NCBI GenBank assembly: GCA_044226655.1
Contig: JBGAGO010000001.1
Span: 620,001-684,000 of the forward strand
Length of the DNA: 64,000 bases
Origin: JBEVOS01 sp044226655
Lineage (GTDB): Bacteria > Pseudomonadota > Alphaproteobacteria > Caulobacterales > Aquidulcibacteraceae
Direction of reading: 5' to 3'
In this document: positions 16,520 through 26,790 of the stretch, piece after piece
How positions within the stretch are numbered: the first letter of the stretch is position 1
Layout of the letters: every line of letters begins with the position of its first letter
The notes under the pieces: generated by a model
What the model was told of the DNA's origin: nothing
Seen by the model: only the letters and a program-made list of their open reading frames with translations
Database searches by the model: none
Program-made: the position numbers and the translations under genes

Positions 16520-18313
16520 ATGACGCGTTGGGCGTTCCTGATTGCGCTCGTCTTGTTGTGGGCCGGCGCAGGGTTCGTCGGCTGGTACGGCTGGCCTTGG
16601 GCGCCCACGCATCCGATCCCGTGGCACGAAGCGGTCTATCGCACCATCAGCGCGCTCTCCATGTCGGACGATTACACGCCGAAGAACGAAGGCGCGCTCA
16701 ACATCGCGCGCTTTGCGGGCGTGGCGTTTCCTGTGTTCAGTCTGGTGTTCGCGTTCTGGGGCCAATTGGGGCGCTCGATCGCGCATGGCCTGTTCTCGTT
16801 TGCGCGCAACCACATCGTGATTGCGGGCGCCGGTCCCGCCGCCGTGTTTCTGGCGCAGGATTGCCGGGCGAACCGCAATGGCCGCGACAGCGTCGTGCTG
16901 ATCGGCGCGGGTTTGCCGGAGGATTTGAGCTGGGCGCTGTCGCGCAACGGCGTCTACGTCATCAACGGCTCGGCGGTCGATCGACGCACGCTCACCGTCG
17001 CGCGCGCGCATCGCGGCGCGCACGTCGTTGCGTTCGAGGACGACGACACAGCGAATTTGCAGATCGAAGCCGCGATGCGCGGCCTCATCGGCAAAGCCAA
17101 GCGGAAGACGCCGATCTCGGTGCACGTCGCCACGCGCTCGCCCATGCTGCTGCGCGAGGCCCGCGCCATGCGCGCCAGCGAACAGGCCAAGCGCGGCGAA
17201 GCGCGCCCGTCGATCGAGTCGAAGCCGTTTTCGCTGGAGGAGATCGCCGCGCGGCGTTTGATCCAGGGACAGACCATCGAGATTCTCGACGTCGCAAAGG
17301 ACCTCGGCCAGCCGCGCGTGCACATCGTGCTGTTCGGCTTCGACGAGGCGGCCCAGGCGGTCGCGGCGCACGTGTTCATGAGCCTGTGGTCGGCGCATTT
17401 CGAAGCGCCGCGCGTCACCGTGCTGGCGCCCGATCCGGATGCTTGCCTCGCGCAATTCCGTTCGCGTCATCCGCAGGCCTTCGCGCACCCGCAGCTGTGG
17501 GCGGCGGACATCAAATTCCTGGCGTTCGACATGGCGCGCGATCATATCGATCACAGCATGCTCCAGCGCATTCAGGTGACCGAAGATCGCGGCCAGGCCA
17601 CCGCTGTCGTCGTCTCCGCCGGGACTGATCCCGACAACATCCGCCTGTCGCTCGCCTTGAAGCGCGCCTGCAATGAAGGGCTCTATTGGCCGGCGCCGAT
17701 CTACATGAAGGAAAGCGCGCGCTCCGAATTCTCCGCGGTTTACGCTAAGGGCGATGAAACGCCGGAGCGCGACGCCTATCTGCTCGCCTTCGGCGGTTTG
17801 CAGACCACGGCCACGCGGCTCGACATCATCATGGGCCGCGTCGATCAGGGCGCCGCGATCGCACACGCGCACTATCAAAAAGGCTTCGCGCGCGAGGGCC
17901 GTGTGCGCATGCAGGATTTGCAGGCGGTCACGCGCGAATGGGGCGATGTGCTCGAAACCTTCCGCGCCGCCAATCGCGCCGTCGCCGATTCCGCGATGGT
18001 GAAAGTGTGGGACGCCGGCTGGCGCCCGATGCAGGGCCGCCAAAGCGGCGAGACCGAGCCTGAGCCGGCCGAAGGCATGGGCGATCTCATGGCCCGGCGC
18101 GAACATGATCGCTGGATGGCCGAGCGTCTGATGGCCGGCTGGCGCCCCGTCGAAGAGGGCGGCCGGCGCGACAATTCCTTGCTCATCCACGACAAGCTCA
18201 TCCCGTGGGATCAGCTCTCCGAGGCCGACAAGAAGAACGACGACGTCCAGGTCCGCGCCTCGATCGACATCGCCCGCGCCATGCACCCGCGCGGTTTCGA
18301 GGCGCGGGCTTAG
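16520..18313 (+). CDS. Channel-like membrane protein with two NAD-binding-type domains and a RyR domain
   Basis: 597 residues from the ATG at 16520 (MTRWAFLIALVLLW); in-frame ATGs at 16439 and 16493 are possible but would put polar sequence before the membrane segment. Seen in order: membrane segment about 4-24; a segment VYRTISALSMSDDYTP (about 39-54) resembling a K+-channel pore helix but without the TVGYG filter; membrane segment about 59-83; a Rossmann start HIVIAGAGPAAVFLAQ (about 98); a second Rossmann-like unit VHIVLFGFDEAAQAVAAHVF; and a C-terminal RyR domain (about 525-580, EHDRWMAERLMAGWRP...LIPWDQLSEADKKNDDVQVR). RyR modules occur in ryanodine receptors and in some bacterial proteins of unknown role. 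Channel or ligand-sensing function is inference. Confidence 0.7.
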   Translation: MTRWAFLIALVLLWAGAGFVGWYGWPWAPTHPIPWHEAVYRTISALSMSDDYTPKNEGALNIARFAGVAFPVFSLVFAFWGQLGRSIAHGLFSFARNHIVIAGAGPAAVFLAQDCRANRNGRDSVVLIGAGLPEDLSWALSRNGVYVINGSAVDRRTLTVARAHRGAHVVAFEDDDTANLQIEAAMRGLIGKAKRKTPISVHVATRSPMLLREARAMRASEQAKRGEARPSIESKPFSLEEIAARRLIQGQTIEILDVAKDLGQPRVHIVLFGFDEAAQAVAAHVFMSLWSAHFEAPRVTVLAPDPDACLAQFRSRHPQAFAHPQLWAADIKFLAFDMARDHIDHSMLQRIQVTEDRGQATAVVVSAGTDPDNIRLSLALKRACNEGLYWPAPIYMKESARSEFSAVYAKGDETPERDAYLLAFGGLQTTATRLDIIMGRVDQGAAIAHAHYQKGFAREGRVRMQDLQAVTREWGDVLETFRAANRAVADSAMVKVWDAGWRPMQGRQSGETEPEPAEGMGDLMARREHDRWMAERLMAGWRPVEEGGRRDNSLLIHDKLIPWDQLSEADKKNDDVQVRASIDIARAMHPRGFEARA

Positions 18314-18316
18314 GTT

Positions 18317-18379
18317 TTCGTACCGCCGGCTTCCAGCCGGGAGGTCGGCGCTGTGCCGGCTGGAAGCCGGCGGTACGAA
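18317..18379. repeat. Dispersed palindrome, 24-base arms, copy 1
   Basis: Perfect 24-base inverted repeat, 18317-18340 and 18356-18379, core GTACCGCCGGCTTCCAGCC, with a 15-base loop. It fills the gap between two convergent genes. A second copy with one mismatch is at 26217-26276, also in a convergent gap. Confidence 0.85.
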
Positions 18380-18385
18380 GCAGCG

Positions 18386-19195
18386 CTATATCTCCTCAAA
18401 ATTTCCGCTGCGGCCCTTGCCAGCGGCGAAGCGCGCCGCGCCGGCGCGGCTTTCGGCGGCGACTACGGGCGCGCCGCGGCGAGCTTCGGCGCGCAGCGCG
18501 TCATCGAGTTCGCGGCTCCAGCCGGCATAGGCGCTGGCGCGGTCGGCGCGGAGGCAAAGCTGCGGGAAGCGCGCGATTTCTTTGGCGAGCGCAATCGCAT
18601 CGGCCAGCGCTTCGCCTTGCTTCGAGAGACGATTGGCGAGGCCCCATTGGAACGCTTCCTGCGCATCGACCGGCCGGCCGGTCAGGATCATGTCCATGGC
18701 CCGCCCGTGCCCGATGATGCGTGGCAGGCGCATCGTGCCCCCGTCGATCAGCGGCACACCCCAGCGCCGGCAGAACACGCCGAAGATCGCCGTCTCCGAC
18801 GCCACCCGCATATCCGCCAGCAAGGAGAGTTCGAGCCCCCCGGCGACCGCATGGCCCTCAACCGCCGCGATCAGCGGTTTGGAGAGCGACACGCCCGGCT
18901 CCGCCTCCGCCCGGTCCGCCAGGAGCCGCGAAGGCCCCATCGGCCCCGCCTGCGGGCCCGGCGAGGGAACCCCGCCGCCCAGGCTCGGATCGGCCGCGAC
19001 CTTGAGATCGAAACCGGCGCAGAACGCGCCCTGTGCGCCGGTCAGCACGGTGATGAGGACCGCCTCATCGGCCTCCGCTTCTGCAAAGGACTTGAAGAGC
19101 AAGGCGGCCGTTTGCGGGTTCACGGCGTTCCGGGCCTCGGGGCGATTGATCGTGATCACGGCGACCGGCCCGTCGCGGCTGGTAAGAACGGTCAT
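18386..19195 (-). CDS. Enoyl-CoA hydratase/isomerase (crotonase) family protein
   Basis: 269 residues from the ATG at 19195, with GGAGGAAAC directly upstream. Crotonase features: NRPEARNAV near the N-terminus, the first oxyanion-hole segment GAFCAGFDLKVAAD, and the second, EGHAVAGGLELSLLADMRVAS. The glutamate of the second segment (GGLE) is kept; the position of the other catalytic Glu reads RRWGVPLIDGG, so true hydratase activity is uncertain and hydrolase or isomerase roles remain possible. Transcribed away from clpB, it ends at the palindrome at 18317. Confidence 0.85.
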   Translation of the reverse strand: MTVLTSRDGPVAVITINRPEARNAVNPQTAALLFKSFAEAEADEAVLITVLTGAQGAFCAGFDLKVAADPSLGGGVPSPGPQAGPMGPSRLLADRAEAEPGVSLSKPLIAAVEGHAVAGGLELSLLADMRVASETAIFGVFCRRWGVPLIDGGTMRLPRIIGHGRAMDMILTGRPVDAQEAFQWGLANRLSKQGEALADAIALAKEIARFPQLCLRADRASAYAGWSRELDDALRAEARRGAPVVAAESRAGAARFAAGKGRSGNFEEI

Positions 19196-19223
19196 GTTTC
19201 CTCCGTCGGCCCTGCTGTCGGGG

Positions 19224-19252
19224 CTTGTGTGATAAAAGCGCCACACCTACCT
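19224..19252 (+). promoter_or_regulatory. Possible heat-shock (RpoH) promoter of clpB
   Basis: CTTG (19224-19227) and CCTACCT (19246-19252) are separated by 18 bases, resembling the alphaproteobacterial RpoH pattern with a CTTG -35 element; position 60-85 bases before the clpB start fits. The -10 part is a weak match. Confidence 0.3.
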
Positions 19253-19308
19253 CAAGCGCAAGGATGCGCGTCGCCTCTCAAAGGGGCGCGCAGGAAAGGG
19301 GATGCCTT

Positions 19309-21897
<2,589 letters not shown>

Positions 21898-21924
21898 GGC
21901 CGGGCCTGCGCATCACGGCATAAA

Positions 21925-21951
21925 AAAGAGCCCCGCGCTGCGGGGCTCTTT
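21925..21951. terminator. Bidirectional rho-independent terminator
   Basis: Stem AAAGAGCCCCGC (21925-21936) / GCGGGGCTCTTT (21940-21951) with loop GCT; an A run precedes it and TTTCGTTTT follows. It serves clpB (+) and probably the convergent lipoprotein gene (-). Confidence 0.9.
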
Positions 21952-21986
21952 CGTTTTGACACTCGCGTGCGTCCCCCGGCGCGCGC

Positions 21987-22280
21987 TTAGTGCGAGGCCG
22001 GCGAAGATGGCGCCGTGGCGGCGCGGACATCCTCGGCGGCGCGGTGCGTCGCGTCGCGCGCGGTATCGGCTGCGTCGCTGGCGGCCTTGGAGGCGTCGGA
22101 CGCGGCCTGATCGATGGCTTCGCCGGTTTGCTCCATCGGCCCGTCGGTGCGATCGGTGCTGCCGGTCGTGGCTTGCTCGAACGCGGAATCCATCTTTTCG
22201 CCGGTCTTTTCCGCCGAATTGGTGGGCCCGCACGCACTCAGCGCGAGCGCGGCGCACGCCGCCAGAACAACATAACGCAT
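21987..22280 (-). CDS. Small lipoprotein of unknown function
   Basis: 97 residues from the ATG at 22280, with GAGGAAGGAA upstream. The signal ends in a lipobox LSACG (MRYVVLAACAALALSACG), so the mature protein is lipid-anchored. The rest is a low-complexity helical tail rich in Ala, Asp and Thr (AASDASKAASDAADTARDA), with heptad-like spacing resembling LEA or apolipoprotein-type helices. No named family is recognised. It stands alone and converges on the clpB terminator. Confidence 0.65.
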   Translation of the reverse strand: MRYVVLAACAALALSACGPTNSAEKTGEKMDSAFEQATTGSTDRTDGPMEQTGEAIDQAASDASKAASDAADTARDATHRAAEDVRAATAPSSPASH

Positions 22281-22441
22281 GGCTATTCCTTCCTCAGGGG
22301 GCGCTTTGAAAATGCGCGCGCCGGCGCGCCCCGCTCCGGCGCCGTTGTTACTGCGTGGATGATCTGGCTTTGGACGCCGCACGCGCGGCCGTCAGGTATC
22401 CAATCCTCCCGCACGGCGGACAAACGCCGCCTCGCATGCGC

Positions 22442-23371
22442 TTAACCGTGATGGGCCGGGTTCGGTTCCATCACCTTGGCGTCATGCGCAGCATCACGGC
22501 GCGGCCGCCGCCGCTGATCCCAGAGCACGAGCATGCACGCGCCGATGATGATCGGCGCTGCAATCAGCACTTGCGGCCGCGCAACCTCGTGAAACAGCAC
22601 ATAGCCGTAGATCGGCGCCCAGATAGCGGCGGTGAAATCGAACGGCGCCACGCGCTGCGCCTCCGCCAGCGAATAGGCGCGCGTCAGCCAATTGGCTGCA
22701 AGGGCGCCCAGCGCGCCGACGAGAAGGAAGAGCGGGACCGCGTCCAGCTGCGGCGGCGGCGACAGCGCGATCGCGGGCGCCGCAAGCAGCAGGGTGGGGA
22801 TGACCGAGCCGGTGATCTGCGTGATGAGCGGTCCGTCTTCCAGCGCCTGCTTGCGCGTCAGCGCCATGCCGCACGCATAGCTTGCGCAGGACACCATCAC
22901 GGCGGCGACGCCGGTCAGCTGATCTCGCGCCGCATGCGGCTCGGCCGCCCCGCCCTGCGCCGCGATCGCGACGCCGATGAAGCCGATGAAGGCGGCGATG
23001 AGATTGATCGGGCGCATGCGCTCGCCCGTCAGCACCTGCGTGGCGGGCGCCACCATCAGACTCGCGACGAAGCCGAGCGTCACCGCCTCCACCAGCGGCA
23101 GCAGCGCCAGCCCGACATAGAAGCTCGCGCCCGACATCATCAGACAGAAGCCGCGCGGCGCGTGCGCGCGCCAGATCGTCCACGGAATGCGCGGCGCCCC
23201 GCCATGCAGCCAGATCGGGATCGCCGCCAGCGAAGACAGGCCGTAGCGCACGAAGCTGATCAGCAGCACGTTGTGATTCACGGTGAGCAATTTCACCGCG
23301 GCGTCCAGCCCGGCGAACGCCGCCACCGCGCCTGCGGCATAGGCCAGCGGCTTGGCGTCTTTCCAGATCAT
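22442..23371 (-). CDS. EamA/DMT-superfamily transporter
   Basis: 309 residues, about ten membrane segments in two similar halves, as in drug/metabolite exporters of the EamA type: first half LAYAAGAVAAFAGLDAAVKLL..., second half from LTGVAAVMVSCASYACGMAL. Many members export amino acids, nucleosides or drugs; the substrate is unknown. The C-terminal tail (DQRRRPRRDAAHDAK) is basic and cytoplasmic. It is divergent from the acyl-CoA dehydrogenase gene 57 bases away, which may mean a shared promoter region. Confidence 0.85.
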   Translation of the reverse strand: MIWKDAKPLAYAAGAVAAFAGLDAAVKLLTVNHNVLLISFVRYGLSSLAAIPIWLHGGAPRIPWTIWRAHAPRGFCLMMSGASFYVGLALLPLVEAVTLGFVASLMVAPATQVLTGERMRPINLIAAFIGFIGVAIAAQGGAAEPHAARDQLTGVAAVMVSCASYACGMALTRKQALEDGPLITQITGSVIPTLLLAAPAIALSPPPQLDAVPLFLLVGALGALAANWLTRAYSLAEAQRVAPFDFTAAIWAPIYGYVLFHEVARPQVLIAAPIIIGACMLVLWDQRRRPRRDAAHDAKVMEPNPAHHG

Positions 23372-23427
23372 GGTTTTAGGCCCCGCGCGCGCGTTTTGCG
23401 GGCGCGCCGAACGCGGTATAGCGGGCC

Positions 23428-24558
23428 ATGCTCAGCGAAGACCAGCTTCTGATTGCGGATACGGCGCATGCGTTCGCGCAGGAGCGGCTGCGCCCGTTCG
23501 CGGCGCAATGGGAAAAGGAAGAGCGGCTCGACCGGCCGACCTTGGAGGCGCTCGCCGCGCTCGGCTTCGGCGGCATTTATGTGCGCGAGGATGTCGGCGG
23601 GTCGGGGCTTTCACGGCTCGATGCGGCGCTGATCTTCGAGGAATTGGCGCGCGGCTGCATCTCGACGGCGGCGTTCCTCTCGATCCACAATATGTGCGCC
23701 TGGATGATCGACAGCTTCGCCGATGAGGCCCAGCGGCAGCGCTTCCTGCCGAAGCTCACGCGCATGGAGCTGATCGCGTCCTATTGTTTGACAGAGCCGG
23801 GCGCCGGTTCGGACGCCGCGAGCCTGCGCACCGCGGCGCGGCGCGATGGCGATCATTACGTGCTCGACGGCGCCAAGGCGTTCATCTCCGGCGCCGGCTT
23901 TTCCGACCTCTACCTCGTGATGTGCCGCACCGGCGGCGAGGGCGCGGGCGGCATATCGTGCATCGTTGTGGAGAAGGGAACGCCGGGGCTCTCCTTTGGC
24001 AAGCTCGAAAACAAGATGGGCTGGCGCGCGCAGCCGACGGCGCAAGTCATGTTCGATGGCTGCCGCGTGCCGGTTGAAAACCGCATCGGGCCCGAAGGCG
24101 ATGGCTTCCGCTATGCGATGCGCGGTCTCGATGGCGGACGGCTCAATATCGGCGCCTGTTCGCTCGGCGGCGCGCGCGATGCGCTCGATCGCGCCTTGGC
24201 CTATGCAAAAGATCGCGCCCAGTTCGGCCGCGCCATCGCGGAATTCCAGGCCACGCAATTCAAGCTTGCCGATATGGCGACGGAGCTGGAGGCTGCGCGC
24301 ACGCTGCTGCACGAAGCCGCCCGCACGCTCGATGCGAAAGCGCCCAATTCCACGCAGATGTGCGCCATGGCCAAGCGCTTTGCGACCGATACGGGCTCCA
24401 AAATCGCCAATGACGCGCTACAGATTCACGGCGGCTACGGCTATCTGGCCGACTACGAGGTCGAACGCATCGTGCGCGATCTGCGCGTGCATCAGATTCT
24501 CGAAGGCACGAACGAAATTATGCGCGTCATCATTTCACGTGAACTGTTGAAGCGATGA
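23428..24558 (+). CDS. Acyl-CoA dehydrogenase, isobutyryl/short-chain type
   Basis: 376 residues. Family landmarks: ASYCLTEPGAGSDAASLRT (FAD/substrate region, about 121-139), LDGAKAFISGAGFSDLYLVMC, the HGGYGYLADYEVERIVRDLR segment, and EGTNEIMR near the end. Overall resemblance is to isobutyryl-CoA dehydrogenase (MmgC/ACAD8) enzymes of valine breakdown, but other short-chain specificities cannot be excluded. It is an FAD enzyme passing electrons to ETF. It stands alone, followed by a C-rich composite palindrome at 24575. Confidence 0.85.
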   Translation: MLSEDQLLIADTAHAFAQERLRPFAAQWEKEERLDRPTLEALAALGFGGIYVREDVGGSGLSRLDAALIFEELARGCISTAAFLSIHNMCAWMIDSFADEAQRQRFLPKLTRMELIASYCLTEPGAGSDAASLRTAARRDGDHYVLDGAKAFISGAGFSDLYLVMCRTGGEGAGGISCIVVEKGTPGLSFGKLENKMGWRAQPTAQVMFDGCRVPVENRIGPEGDGFRYAMRGLDGGRLNIGACSLGGARDALDRALAYAKDRAQFGRAIAEFQATQFKLADMATELEAARTLLHEAARTLDAKAPNSTQMCAMAKRFATDTGSKIANDALQIHGGYGYLADYEVERIVRDLRVHQILEGTNEIMRVIISRELLKR

Positions 24559-24574
24559 GAGCGGCCCGCGTTTG

Positions 24575-24687
24575 CTCCCCCTGCAAGGGGGAGGTGCGGC
24601 GCGCCGCGCCGTGGCGGGGGTTGGCCGCAGCCTCGCCCTGTGGCGTTTGCGGCTCACCCCCTCCCAGCCTCCCCCTTGCAGGGGGAG
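24575..24687. repeat. Composite C-rich palindrome element
   Basis: Two small perfect palindromes frame about 75 bases: CTCCCCC/GGGGGAG at 24575-24593 (loop TGCAA) and again at 24669-24687 (loop TTGCA). Related elements occur at 55461, 57322-57461 and 59919-60022, so this is a dispersed family. It lies between the acyl-CoA dehydrogenase stop and the next gene. Confidence 0.7.
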
Positions 24688-24739
24688 GAGCAGGCCCGCG
24701 CGCAGCGGCGCTCTCGATCATCACGAAAAGGATCACATC

Positions 24740-25156
24740 ATGATTTTGCGCGCCGCCGGCGTGGGCTTCTTGCTCTGGCTGGCCTTCACCGCCGCATTCC
24801 GCTTTGCGGGGCAATATTTCTTCATTCCCGATGAAACGCTGATGCTCGCGCTGTTTATCGCCACACCCTTGCTGATGGCCGCGCTCACATTCCTGCTCCT
24901 GCGTCTCTTGCGCGAAGCGCGCGGCGATGAGGCGGAAGCGGCTATCGGGCTCGCCTTTCCCGGCATGTTTCTCGACGTGTTCGTGACCCGCGAATTCCCG
25001 AGCGTGTTTCCCAATCTCGATCCGGCGCTCGATGGCGCGTTCGGCGCGCTGCTGCTGTTGGCCTATGGCGCGGTTGTGCTGACGGGCCTGATGTCGACGC
25101 GGCTCGCGCCGCAGGACGAGCGCATCGGCCTTCCCGGCCCAGACAGCGAAACATAA
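24740..25156 (+). CDS. Small membrane protein, DUF5367-like
   Basis: 138 residues from the ATG at 24740, with AAAGGA 7 bases upstream. Four hydrophobic segments (about 2-22, 32-58, 68-82, 100-117) are seen; the pattern with LAFTAAFRFAGQYFF at the start and LMAALTFLLLRLLREAR resembles the DUF5367 family of unknown function, recalled from pattern and not searched. It sits between the composite repeat and the glycerophosphodiesterase gene (gap 29 bases), with which it may be co-transcribed. Confidence 0.55.
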   Translation: MILRAAGVGFLLWLAFTAAFRFAGQYFFIPDETLMLALFIATPLLMAALTFLLLRLLREARGDEAEAAIGLAFPGMFLDVFVTREFPSVFPNLDPALDGAFGALLLLAYGAVVLTGLMSTRLAPQDERIGLPGPDSET

Positions 25157-25185
25157 CCGTCACGCGCCGCGCGTAAGCAAACCGA

Positions 25186-26211
25186 ATGAGACGGCGGGAT
25201 GTGATTGGCGGCGCTTTGGCGCTGGCGGGATGCGCGACGGGCGGCGGCGGCGCGCCGGCGCGCCCGCTCATCATCGGCCATCGCGGCGCCAGCGGGGAGC
25301 GGCCTGAGCATACGCGCGCTTCCTATCTGCGCGCGATCGAAGAGGGCGCCGATTTCATCGAGCCCGATCTGGTGATGACGCGCGACGGCGTGCTGGTCTG
25401 CCGCCACGAGAACGACATTTCCGAAACCACCGACGTCGCCGGCCATCCTGAATTCGCCGTGCGCCGCGCCACAAAGATGATCGACGGCGAAACCCGCACC
25501 GGCTGGTTCACGGAGGATTTCACCTTCGCCGAGCTCAGCGCATTGCGCTGCCGCGAGCGCCTGCCTGCGCTGCGCCCGGCTTCCGCCGCGTTCGACGGGC
25601 AGGAGCCCATCCTGCGCTTCGAAGAGGTGCTGGAGATCGCCGCGGCGCATCGCGTCGGCGTCTATCCCGAACTCAAGCATCCGAGCTATTTCGCCGCGCG
25701 CGGCGTGGATTTGACGCCGCCCATGCTCGCGGCGCTCGATCGCGCGGGCATGAACCGGCGCGACGCGGCCGTGTTCGTGCAATGCTTCGAGATCGGGCCG
25801 CTGCAGCGATTGAAGACGCTTTCGCCGCTGCGCCGCATTCAGCTGATGTCCGCCGAGGGCGCGCCGGCCGATCAGCCGCAACGGAGCTACGCCGAGATGG
25901 CGCAGAACCTCTCGGCGATCGCCGCTTATGCGGATGGCGTAGGCGTCGAGAAGGCGATGATCGTCCCGCGCGCGGCCGATGACGCCTCCGCCGCGCCGAC
26001 CGATCTGATCGCGCGCGCGCATCGCGCTGGCCTGCTCGTGCATGCGTGGACATTCCGCGCGGAGAACACGTTTCTGCCGCGCGAGCTGCGCAGCAGCGCC
26101 GATCCCGCTGCGCATGGTGATATCGCCGCCGAGCTGCGCCGCTTCTTTGCGCTCGGCCTCGACGGCGCCTTCACGGATTTTCCGGGTCTCGCTGTCGCGG
26201 CGCGGGGGTGA
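25186..26211 (+). CDS. Glycerophosphodiester phosphodiesterase family lipoprotein
   Basis: 341 residues. A Tat-like start MRRRDVIGGALALAGCATG contains a lipobox LAGC, so it is probably a periplasmic lipoprotein. The GDPD catalytic signature is visible: IGHRGASGERPEHTRASY, DFIEPDLVMTRDGVLVCRHE, and late AFTDFPGL. Enzymes of this family release glycerol-3-phosphate from glycerophosphodiesters such as deacylated phospholipids. The gene ends at the palindrome copy at 26217. Confidence 0.9.
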   Translation: MRRRDVIGGALALAGCATGGGGAPARPLIIGHRGASGERPEHTRASYLRAIEEGADFIEPDLVMTRDGVLVCRHENDISETTDVAGHPEFAVRRATKMIDGETRTGWFTEDFTFAELSALRCRERLPALRPASAAFDGQEPILRFEEVLEIAAAHRVGVYPELKHPSYFAARGVDLTPPMLAALDRAGMNRRDAAVFVQCFEIGPLQRLKTLSPLRRIQLMSAEGAPADQPQRSYAEMAQNLSAIAAYADGVGVEKAMIVPRAADDASAAPTDLIARAHRAGLLVHAWTFRAENTFLPRELRSSADPAAHGDIAAELRRFFALGLDGAFTDFPGLAVAARG

Positions 26212-26216
26212 AGCGC

Positions 26217-26276
26217 CGTACCGCCGGCTTCCAGCCGGCAGATAGCGCTGACTGCCGACTGGAAGCCGGCGGTACG
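26217..26276. repeat. Dispersed palindrome, 24-base arms, copy 2
   Basis: Arms 26217-26240 and 26253-26276, one mismatch at 26258, 12-base loop. Core sequence is the same as at 18317-18379. It too lies between convergent genes, just after a stop codon. Confidence 0.85.
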
Positions 26277-26317
26277 AGGCGTGGGCGCCTTCTCGCTTCC
26301 TCCGACAGGAGGAAGCG

Positions 26318-26662
26318 TTACGCCACGCGCCGCAGCATTTGGCGGTTGAGGATCGGGGTTTGCGCGTCGAGCAAATCCTTCTCGACCTTGGCGCGCAGCG
26401 CATCGTCGGCCACGGCGATAAGATGGATTTCGGCGGCGCCGAGCTGTTGGGCCGGCTGCCACATCTCATGGCGCGACAGCGCCTCTTCGAAGCTGTGCGT
26501 GCTGGCGACGTAGAGCGACACCGGACCGCCGGCTTCCATCATGTGCCCATCGCCGGGCTTTACGAACATATAGACGCCGCCGGTCGCGTCCCATGCGCGC
26601 TTGGCGCGCACGACGTCCATTTCGTACCAACGCCCGCTCGCGCCCTGCCAGGAAAAGCTCAT
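26318..26662 (-). CDS. GIY-YIG-like small protein, divergent
   Basis: 114 residues from the ATG at 26662 (GGAG 5 bases upstream); an in-frame ATG at 26686 is an alternative. The order GGVYMFVKP, then VSLYVASTHSFEEALSRHEMW, then ALRAKVEKDLLDAQTPILNRQ resembles a GIY-YIG nuclease fold (GIY, YIG, conserved Arg/His, Glu, final Asn). The second motif is altered (LYVAS), so catalysis may be lost. No partner is obvious. It lies alone on the minus strand between the palindrome and the two-gene membrane system. Confidence 0.5.
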   Translation of the reverse strand: MSFSWQGASGRWYEMDVVRAKRAWDATGGVYMFVKPGDGHMMEAGGPVSLYVASTHSFEEALSRHEMWQPAQQLGAAEIHLIAVADDALRAKVEKDLLDAQTPILNRQMLRRVA

Positions 26663-26790
26663 GGATGCTCCGACCTCTCGACCCATTTGATAAAGTGAGT
26701 CGGATTGGAGCGAAGAGGTCGATCCGCAGACGGAAATTGTCTGTGGAGAGCGCGGCCTTCTCCCCATTTCTGGGAAGAGAGCGGGGGAGC

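Noticed and set aside
22281..22441. A gene between the small lipoprotein and the EamA transporter
   Set aside because: Frames there are short, lack start signals and overlap the promoter region of the lipoprotein gene.
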